From Ascarosepion bandense (taxonomy: Eukaryota; Mollusca; Cephalopoda; Sepiida; Sepiidae), in the NCBI GenBank assembly GCA_037127315.1, contig JBBBDQ010001918.1:4762501-4826500 (forward strand): DNA of 64,000 nucleotides, given 5' to 3'. Each line of letters begins with the position of its first letter. Within the stretch, counting starts at the first letter, position 1. Made by a program: the position numbers and the translations under genes. Positions 55,989 through 64,000 of the stretch are shown piece by piece. The notes below the pieces were generated by a model. That model was given only the letters and a program-made list of their open reading frames with translations, had not been told where the DNA came from and made no database searches.

Positions 55989-56945
55989 TATACTAGCTGT
56001 ACCCGGCCACACGTTGCTATGGCTCAGTTTGGTTAAATTGAAAAATTTATTTACTGAACCAACGAAATAAATGGAATATCGATGATAATTCTTTGAAAAA
56101 ATAAAATAGAAAACTATTTTTTTAAGAGAAGGGATTTCTGTTGTTTATGCCCGCCAAAATAGAAATAAAAATTAAAAAATGGCTTCGGTTTAAAAATAAA
56201 AATAAAAGAAATTTATTTACTAAAACAACGAAATGGGAATAGAAATAAAATTATAAAAGGGCTTAGGTTTAAAATTAAAAATAAAAGAAATTTATTTACT
56301 AAAACAACGAAATGGGAATAGAAATAAAAATTATAAAAGGGCTTAGGTTTAAAAAATAAAAATAAAAGAAATTTATTTACTAAAACAACGAAATAGGAAT
56401 AGAAATAAAATTATAAAAGGGCTTAGGTTTAAAAAATAAAAAGAAAAAGAATGTATTTATTAAAACAACGAAATGGGAATAGAAATAAAAATTATAAAAG
56501 GGGTTAGGTTTAAAAAATAAAAATTAAAAGAAATTTATTTACTAAAACAACGAAATGGGAATTGTGCACTAAATTTCAGAATCGTGTATAATTATTTATA
56601 TATATCGTGTGTATGTAAGTTTCGTATTTGCTCACTGAAATGCTAGAAAATATAATTTCGTTTACCTTAGATGTAGAGTTTTCCTGTTTTATATGAAATA
56701 ACAAAATTGTCTGTAAAGGCGTCCATATTGAAAATGAAAGTTTTTTGCTTCCGCTCTCATTGGCTCTAATCAAGTTTGCAAAATATATCTTTTTTAATAT
56801 TGTAATTTTTTTTATATTGCTTATATAAAAACACGCTCGTATTTGATTAAAATGCTATAGTAAAATTTCAAAACTATTAATACAACCGTTTTCTAGATTA
56901 GCGGATAGTAAAAAACGGACAATTACATTTTTATTTATATAGATT
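55989..56945 (+). repeat. Interspersed repeat R6, copy 2, carrying an internal array
   Basis: Same start (ACTAGCTGTACCCGGCCACA) directly after copy 1 and same end (ACCGTTTTCTAGATTAGCGG). It is longer than copy 1 because of the 79-bp array inside. Confidence 0.75.
56165..56575. repeat. 79-bp tandem array, about 5 copies
   Basis: Units of 79-81 bp with GGGAATAGAAATAAAA, TTATAAAAGGGCTTAGGTTT, AGAAATTTATTTACTAAAAC, AACGAAAT. The unit is a piece of R6 itself (compare TTATTTACTAAACCAACGAA at 55571). Confidence 0.9.
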
Positions 56946-57317
56946 GCAAGATATTTTAAAAGATAATAAAAGCACTTCATATGAAACAATTTAAGCCTGC
57001 ACATCATTTTCCTTTGAATCGGGTAAAACAACGGGTTGTAGTGTTTTCAAGTCAACCAGGCATTGATTTATTACTATTTCTACAGAACACAGACAAAAAT
57101 ATAATCACAAAATATAAGCACTAACAGCGACCACCTTGAAAATATCTAATAAATATAGCGAAAGTGCCTGGGAGAATAACCACTGTGGAAGTTTTATAAA
57201 CTTTTCTATTCTTTGTAAAAGAAAACAATATGGAAATTTGAATAACTGAATAGAAAATGTAAAGCTTGTTCGACAAATTCAATTAAATATGTATAAATGA
57301 AGGATTTCTTCGCATCT
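56946..57317. other. No recognised feature
   Basis: AT-rich spacer. Confidence 0.5.
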
Positions 57318-57336
57318 ATACACACACACACACACA

Positions 57337-57418
<82 letters not shown>

Positions 57419-57524
57419 TACAAAGAATTTGTCTGTTTAACTTAGCAGATTCATGCCGACATAGAAGTTTAGTGAGGAAACTATTATGGTGTACTCACTC
57501 GTCACTTTGCCTGTTTCCTTGTTT

Positions 57525-57602
<78 letters not shown>
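57318..57602. repeat. Two (CA)n(TA)n microsatellites
   Basis: 57318-57417 and 57526-57602 with about 108 bp of unassigned sequence between them. Confidence 0.96.
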
Positions 57603-57605
<3 letters not shown>

Positions 57606-57770
57606 AAACATATCACACCAAGCAAGTCGATAACACCACTGATGCGCAGGGGGATACGTAAGAGTAAAAAGAATGGAAAAGAGAAAGCCGGAAACCACAT
57701 CCTAAGCAGGGAACAAGGGATGAGCCTCTTCACCTGTTTAATCGACGTGGGTGGAGTGTGAACTATATCC
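57603..57770 (-). mobile_element. SINE-B
   Basis: ACATATCACACCAAGCAAGT, CACTGATGCGCAGGGGGATA, AGCCGGAAACCACATCC, GGGAACAAGGGATGAG, GACGTGGGTGGAGTGTGAAC: the minus-strand SINE-B with tail and body, head truncated after box B. Confidence 0.87.
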
Positions 57771-57933
57771 AAAAGCGCTTGGTACGATAATTATGGAAAA
57801 TTTTACATTCCTTATCCCCAGAAAAATAGGAAAAATATGAGGATGGTGCTGAACAAAAATGAATATCATCCTTGTCGAACGTATTCAGTGAAAAATGCTT
57901 GAACAAATGTTTACTGCCCAAATATACATTACT

Positions 57934-57986
<53 letters not shown>

Positions 57987-58075
57987 AACTAAGTTGTTGA
58001 ACTCGTAGGTTTATTTACCTTTTTGTTCATGCATTTACCTTTATAAAGAGTGCTCGATACAAATGTAGAGCCTTA
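57771..58075. repeat. Spacer with (TA)n
   Basis: TA run at 57938-57982; otherwise nothing recognised. Confidence 0.8.
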
Positions 58076-58401
58076 TACTGTAATGGTTGTTACAATGTTT
58101 TTGAATTCATTGTATCACTACACAAAATATTTCTCATGTTTCGAAGCCAGCCCATTATGTTTTGGCTTCATCCTCAGGTGATCTTTTTAGAAATGAGAAT
58201 TATCCATTTGAAAAACCTAGGTTATACACCCAAAAATAACAAATCCAACACAAATAAACTGGCTTTTTCAAATGGATAATTCTCATTTGTAAAAAAAATC
58301 ACCTGAGGATGAAGCCAAAACATAATGGGCTTGCTTCGAAACATGATAAATATTTTGTGTAGTGATACTATGAATTCAAAAGCATTGTAACAAACATTAC
58401 A

Positions 58402-58405
<4 letters not shown>
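58076..58405. repeat. Palindromic element R7
   Basis: Arms of about 145 bp (58076-58216 and 58261-58405) are imperfect complements: TACTGTAATGGTTGTTACAA, TTTCGAAGCCAGCCC and GGCTTCATCCTCAGGTGATC on the left against their complements on the right. Each arm holds CTGAGGATGAAGCC ... GCTTCGAAACATGA, which superficially resembles a hammerhead core but lacks CUGAUGA. No coding sequence. Confidence 0.85.
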
Positions 58406-58444
<39 letters not shown>

Positions 58445-58500
58445 GAGAGAGAGAGAGCGAGAGAAGACGAGGGAGAAAGAAGAGAGAGAAACTATATATA
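58406..58500. repeat. (TA)n and GA-rich run
   Basis: Direct reading. Confidence 0.93.
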
Positions 58501-58544
58501 CATACTTCAAGAAAAGAAAAAACCTGTATAGATATTGTAATACT

Positions 58545-59010
58545 AAATTTATTCAGACGTCCTGCGATTAATACACATTACAGTTGAACTCTACAATCAC
58601 GAGAGATGCTTAAAATATTGGCCTTTAGCTTCCAGACATTTATTAATACGGCGAAGTACTGCTTAGGTAACGTTGTCTACTGGGATTGCTGCACATACAT
58701 TTTCATATTTCTGATCTAAGGGCCGCCAATGTCGTCATTTTTATGCGATACACGTCTTCCTTTATGCTCACTCACAGATAAAAGTCTGCGGGTGTTAACT
58801 CAGGACAATGTGAGTGGGGATAACTCGACTGTATCTCTTCGTCCTAGCTAGAGTCCTTGCAAATTCTTATTCAAATAAACTCGCACGACATGCTGGTAGT
58901 GTGGCCGTGCGGGGTCTTGTTGAAAGAAGAAATTCATTATTTCTATAAATTTCATGGATGCCAATGTTATTTGAAAAAACTACTTCAAGTTTTTCCATAC
59001 TTGAATTTGT
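58545..59010 (-). pseudogene. Tc1/mariner-superfamily transposase C-terminus
   Basis: In shifting minus-strand frames: NFFFQQDPARPHYQHVVRVY, LNKNLQGL, then LGRRDTVE, LTPADFYLW-like codons at about 58795 (TTAACACCCGCAGACTTTTA), KEDVYRIKMTTLAALRSEI and RCLEAKGQYF-like ends. FQQDxAxPHY and DxTPxDFxLWGxxKxxVY are the second and third acidic motifs of a DDD/E transposase family. Several stops and frameshifts. The upstream coding part is replaced by the 30-bp array. Confidence 0.72.
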
Positions 59011-59021
59011 AGATATGTTTA

Positions 59022-59930
59022 GGTGATTATGGATTAGGGGGTTTATTTTTAGGTGATGATGGTTTAGGGGGTTTATTTTTAGGTGATTATGGTTTAGGGG
59101 GTTTATTTTTAGCTGATTATGACTTAGGGGGTTTATTTTTAGGTGATTATGGTTGAGGGGGTTTATTTTTAGGTGATTATGGCTTAGGGGGTTTATTTTT
59201 AGGTGATTATGACATAGGGGGTTTATTTTTAGGTGATGATTGTTTAGGGGGTTTATTTTTAGGTGATTATGGTTTAGGGGGTTTATTTTTAGGTGATTAT
59301 CGTTTACGGGGTTTATTTTTAGGTGATTATGGTTTAGGGGGTTTATTTTTAGGTAATTATCGTTTAGGGGGTTTATTTTTAGGTGATTATCGTTTAGGGG
59401 GTTTATTTTTAGGTGATTATGGTTTAAAGGGTTTATTTTTAGGTGATTATGGTTTAGGGGGTTTATTTTTAGGTGATTATGGTTTAGGAGGTTTATTTTT
59501 AGGTGATTATGGTTTAGGGGGTTTATTTTTAGGTGATTATGGTTTAGGGGGTTTATTTTTAGTTGATTATGGTTTAGGAGGTTTATGTTTAGGTGATTAT
59601 CGTTTAGGGGGTTTATGTTTAGGTGATTATCGTTTAGGGGTTTTATTTTTAGGTGATTATCGTTTAGGGGGTTTATTTTTAGGTGATTATCGTTTAGGGG
59701 TTTTATTTTTAGGTGATTATCGTTTAGGGGGTTTATTTTTAGGTGATTATGGTTGAGGGGGTTTATTTTTAGTTGATTATGGTTTAGGGGGTTTATTTTT
59801 AGGTGATTATGGTTGAGGGCGTTTATTTTTAGGTGATTATCGTTTAGGGGGTTTATTTTTAGGTGATTATGGTTTAGGGGGTTTATTTTTAGGTGATTAT
59901 GGTTTAGGGGGTTTATTTTTAGGTGATTAT
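59022..59930. repeat. 30-bp minisatellite, about 30 copies, no indels
   Basis: Unit AGGTGATTATGGTTTAGGGG then GTTTATTTTT, strictly 30 bp throughout with only base substitutions (GGTTTA/CGTTTA, GATTAT/GATGAT). As 30 is divisible by 3 and there are no indels, the minus strand stays open for 378 codons (58867-60003) with the decapeptide NPLNHNHLKI. The N-terminus of that frame is antisense SINE-H and the C-terminus is transposase remnant, so I do not accept it as a gene. No promoter or homologue is evident. Confidence 0.95.
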
Positions 59931-60060
59931 GGCGACTCCGACTGACACCAAGTCGGTCGAGTTTCGATACCAGCCAGAAGCATGTGGACGTGTCTGTCCA
60001 CACTGATGAGCTGTGATACAGCGAAAGAGTTTTGCATGTGGATCATTCGGCAGGATTTTC
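59931..60060 (+). mobile_element. SINE-H copy 5, diverged and truncated
   Basis: GGCGACTCCGACTGACACCA, AGTCGGTCGAGTTTCGATAC (box B region), then hammerhead. Box A is lost at the junction with the 30-bp array. No (TA)n tail: this copy ends in GATCATTCGG. Confidence 0.75.
59998..60041 (+). ncRNA. Hammerhead motif with compensatory stem I
   Basis: CCACA, CTGATGA, GCTGT-GAT-ACAGC, GAAA, altered stem III, GCA triplet, TGTGG. Stem I differs from the other copies (CCGTA/TGCGG) on both sides yet still pairs perfectly. The triplet has C in place of the required U, so it is probably inactive. Confidence 0.75.
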
Positions 60061-60245
60061 ACTTTTTCTTAAAAAAAAAATATTGTAAACAATCAGACTG
60101 GTAGAAATAAATATATAATACTGTTTGATTATAAACAGAATATCTACTTAAATACGAGTATCTATCAAAAATAATATTCAAACAAATAATTTCAAATTGA
60201 CGATTATTTATAACTAGTTTCGTTAATCTTCGTTAATTTCCGTAG

Positions 60246-60246
<1 letters not shown>
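60061..60246. other. No recognised feature
   Basis: AT-rich spacer. Confidence 0.5.

Positions 60247-60341
<95 letters not shown>
60247..60341. repeat. (AC)n(TA)n microsatellite
   Basis: Direct reading. Confidence 0.97.
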
Positions 60342-60342
<1 letters not shown>

Positions 60343-60712
60343 TACTGGCCATGATTATTAGGCTACCCCAGTTTTTAAAAAAAATAATGTATTCACATAT
60401 AATTTTTTAGTATTTATTGCCAAGTGAATAATGGTTCTTTTGTTAATACTGCACAATAACATCTGCATAAAATGAATTTACAAATATTTAATAATTACCT
60501 ATAATTCTTTCATTGATTTTCATCAATGAAAGAAAGACAAAAATTTAGGGTGATTCAGACGAGTTCATCTTTGCTTCCTAGCCTTGTAAAATTTTGCAAA
60601 GTAATAATAATAAAAAACATTCTATTTTCATTTACAATTATCCATTTAAACATAGTATGAAATACATAATTTCTTTTTAAAAACTGAGGTGACCTAATAC
60701 TTATGGCCGTTA

Positions 60713-60716
<4 letters not shown>
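60342..60716. mobile_element. Tc1/mariner-type MITE
   Basis: Left end TACTGGCCATGATTATTAGG, CTACCCCAGTTTTTAAAAA; right end on the complement TACTAACGGCCATAAGTATT, AGGTCACCTCAGTTTTTAAA. Inverted termini of about 45 bp with mismatches, TA at both borders, no transposase. Short direct words TCTTTCATTGATTTTCATCAATGAAAGA form an inner hairpin at about 60507-60535. Confidence 0.8.
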
Positions 60717-60765
<49 letters not shown>

Positions 60766-60913
60766 CGTGCATGTGTGTGTGTGTGTTCATGTATGTATGT
60801 ATATGTGTGTGTGTGTGTTTATGTGAAATGGGATGAAATACAGATCAATTATGGACAGAATCCGTAAAAATGATGAGATAATGTATTTTTAAATGTTTCC
60901 TGCTTTTCTTAAC

Positions 60914-60954
<41 letters not shown>

Positions 60955-61103
60955 GTGTGTGTGTGTGTGTGTGTGTGTGTTCATGTATATACGTATATGT
61001 GTGTGTGTGTGTGTGAAATGGGATAAAATACAGATCAATTATGAACAGAATCCGTAAAAATGATGAGATAAAGAATTTTTAAATTTTTCCTTCTTTTCTT
61101 AAC

Positions 61104-61155
<52 letters not shown>
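60717..61155. repeat. Duplicated unit of about 190 bp with (TA)n(TG)n
   Basis: (TA)n(TG)n, TTCATGTATGTATG, then AAATGGGATGAAATACAGAT, CAATTATGGACAGAATCCGT, AAAAATGATGAGATAA and CTTTTCTTAACTGAA occur twice (60825 and 61015), followed by a third (TA)n. Confidence 0.93.
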
Positions 61156-61157
<2 letters not shown>

Positions 61158-61284
61158 AAATTTCAAATAAATCATTGCTGCGTATTAATTCACTGGTCAG
61201 CTTGGAAAATGTAACTTTAATAATAACAATTTAAACAAAAAGAGCAGTGATTATAAATCCACTATCATGATGCGTCGAGTAACT
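61156..61284. other. No recognised feature
   Basis: Short spacer before the terminal array. Confidence 0.5.
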
Positions 61285-64000
61285 TGAGATATATCCGATA
61301 ATAGATTCAAAAAATCTAACATATATCCGATAATAGGTTCATTAAATCTAACATATATCCGATAATAGATTCATTAAATCTAACATATATCCGATAATAG
61401 ATTCATTAAATTTAACATATATCCGATAATAGATTCATTAAATCTAACATATATCCGATAATAGATTCATTAAATTTAACATATATCCGATAATAGATTC
61501 ATTACATCTAACATATATCCGATAATAGATTCATTAAATTTAACATATATCCGATAATAGATTCATTAAATCTAACATATATCCGATAATAGGTTCATTA
61601 AATCTAACATATATCCGATAATAGATTCATTAAATCTAACATATATTCGATAATAGGTTCATTAAATCTAACACATATCCGATAATAGATTCATTAAATC
61701 TAACATATATTCGATAATAGGTTCATTAAATCTAACATATATCCGATAATAGATTCATTAACTCTAACATATATACGATAATAGGTTCATTAAATCTAAC
61801 ACATATCCGATAATAGATTCATTAAATCTAACATATATTCGATAATAGGTTCATTAAATCTAACATATATCTGATAATAGATTTATTAAATCTAACATAT
61901 ATTCGATAATAGATTCATTAAATCTAACATATATCCGATAATAGATTCATTAAATCTAACATATATCCGATAATAGATTCATTAAATCTAACATATATCT
62001 CATAATAGATTCATTAAATCTAACATATATCCGATAATAGATTCATTAAATCTAACATATATTCGATAATAGATTCATTAAATCTAACATATATCTGATA
62101 ATAGATTCATTAAATCTAACACATATCCGATAATAGATTTATTAAACGTAACATATATCCGATACGATTCATTAAATCTAACATATAATTGAGCAATAGG
62201 TTCATTAAATCTTAACATATATCCGATAATAGATTCATTAAATCTAACATATATCCGATACGATTCATTAAATCTAACATATATCCGATAATAGATTCAT
62301 TAAATGTAACATATATCTGATAATAGATTCATTAAATCTAACATATCCGATAATAGATTCATTAAATCTAACATATATTCGATAATAGATTCATTAAATC
62401 TAACATATATTCGATAATAGATTCATTAAATCTAACATATATCCGATAATAGATTCATTAAATCTAACACATAATCCGATAATATATTTATTAAACGTAA
62501 CATATATCCGATAATAGATTCATTAAATCTAACATATATCCGATAATAGGTTCATTAAATCTAACATATATCCGATAATAGGTTCATTAAATCTAACATA
62601 TATCCGATAATAGATTCATTAAATCTAACATATATCCGATAATAGGTTCATTAAATCTAACATATATCCGATAATAGATTCATTAAATCTAACATATATC
62701 CGATAATAGATTCATTAAATCTAACATATATCTGATAATGTGATTCATTAAATCTAACACTATCCGATAATATATTTATTAAACGTAACATATATCCGAT
62801 AATAGATTCATTAAAATCTAACATATATCCGATAATAGGTTCATTAAATCTAACATATATCCGATAATAGATTCATTAAATCTAACATATCCGATAATAG
62901 ATTCATTAAATCTAACATATATCCGATAATAGATTCATTAAATGTAACATATATCTGATAATAGATTCATTAAATCTAACATATATCCGATAATAGATTC
63001 ATTAAATCTAATACATATTCGATAATAGATTCATTAAATTCAATATATATTCGATAATAGATTCATTAAATCTAACATATATCCGATAATAGATCATTAA
63101 ATCTAACACATATCCGATAATATATTTATTAAACGTAAATATATCCGATAATAGATTCATTAAATCTAACATATATCCGATAATAGGTTCATTAAATCTA
63201 ACATATCCGATAATAGGTTCATTAAATCTAACATATATCCGAAAATAGATTCATTAAATCTAACATATATCCGATAATAGGTTCATTAAATCCTAACATA
63301 TATCCGATAATAGATTCATTAAATCTAACATATCCGATAATAGATTCATTAAATCTAACATATATCTGATAATAGATTCATTAAATCTAACACTATCCGA
63401 TAATATATTTATTAAACGTAACATATATCCGATAATAGATTCATTAACTCTAACATATATACGATAATAGGTTCATTAAATCTAACACATATCTGATAAT
63501 AGATTCATTAAATCTAACACATATCCGATAATAGATTCATTAAATCTAACATATATCATATAATAGATTCATTAAATCTAACATATATCCGATAATAGAT
63601 TCATTAAATCTAACATATATCCGATAATAGATTCATTAAATCTAACATATATTCGATAATAGATTCATTAAATCTAACATATATCCGATAATAGATTCAT
63701 TAAATCTAACATATATCCGATAATAGATTCATTAAATCTAACATATATTCGATAATAGATTCATTAAATCTAACATATATCCGATAATAGATTCATTAAA
63801 TCTAACATATATCCGATAATAGATTCATTAAATCTAACATATATCCGATAATAGATTCATTAAATCTAACATATATCTCATAATAGATTCATTAAATCTA
63901 ACATATATTCGATAATAGATTCATTAAATCTAACATATATCTGATAATAGATTTATTAAATCTAACATATATTCGATAATAGATTCATTAAATCTAACAT
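61285..64000. repeat. 32-bp minisatellite, about 85 copies, runs off the window
   Basis: Unit CTAACATATATCCGATAATA then GATTCATTAAAT. Variants ATTCGAT, ATCTGAT, GGTTCATT and a marker form TATATTTATTAAACGTAA (62118, 62485, 62770, 63120, 63407) spaced at roughly 290-370 bp indicate higher-order duplication. Small deletions (for example TAACATATCCG) occur. Not coding. Confidence 0.97.

Noticed and set aside
59022..59930. Telomere-like repeat because of TTTAGGGGG
   Set aside because: The unit is 30 bp and mostly other sequence; the animal telomere repeat TTAGGG is not tandemly present.
58867..60003. 378-codon open frame as a real protein gene
   Set aside because: Its ends are antisense SINE-H and an out-of-frame transposase remnant. 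Kept only as a finding because of the lack of indels.

Overview
This is 64 kb of repeat-dominated metazoan nuclear DNA. It is AT-rich, packed with (TA)n, (CA)n and (CTAT)n microsatellites, eukaryotic tandem arrays, tRNA-headed SINEs and decayed LINE, Penelope-like and mariner elements. I see no host protein-coding gene with exons that I can support. The mixture (tRNA-type SINEs without poly(A) tails, RT-family LINE ends, Penelope-like GIY-YIG remnants, very long minisatellites) fits a mollusc, most likely a cephalopod such as an octopus. That assignment is inference, not proof. Almost every long reading frame is a translated tandem repeat or a transposon remnant.

Family names used below are mine. 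SINE-A: tRNA-like head, 3' end in a (TGAC)n run. SINE-B: tRNA-like head and a 3' tail shared with the LINE of this window. SINE-H: tRNA-like head followed by a type I hammerhead ribozyme motif and (TA)n. R1 to R8: other interspersed repeats, mostly unidentified.

Layout. 1-5.9 kb: 107-bp array, foldback element, piggyBac-type MITE with a 99-bp array, LINE and mariner debris. 5.96-13.84 kb: 33-bp minisatellite. 13.9-21.2 kb: LINE fragments, SINE-A, SINE-B, R1 pair, 25-bp array. 21.3-26.7 kb: head-to-head SINE-H pair, 163-bp array made from SINE-B, Penelope-like fragment, best LINE copy. 26.9-29.1 kb: AT- and T-rich DNA without recognisable features. 29.1-41.5 kb: R2, R3, R4 pairs, SINE-H copies, microsatellites, two mariner remnants, a Tc1/mariner-type MITE. 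41.5-45.4 kb: LINE tails, copies of a transposon-borne protein family (R5), a 5S rRNA-headed retroposon with a perfect target-site duplication, SINE-A. 46.0-47.0 kb: GATA compound array. 47.6-55.1 kb: 95-bp array grown inside a LINE 3' end. 55.5-61.2 kb: R6, palindrome R7, transposase remnant with a 30-bp array, diverged SINE-H, MITE. 61.3-64 kb: 32-bp array running off the window.

Two themes stand out. First, five copies of a hammerhead core sit downstream of tRNA-like promoter boxes in one short retroposon family; two keep every catalytic residue and one shows paired changes in stem I. Second, at least four tandem arrays (107, 99, 163 and 95 bp) are visibly built from pieces of the transposable elements that border them, so the window shows several stages of satellite birth from mobile DNA.
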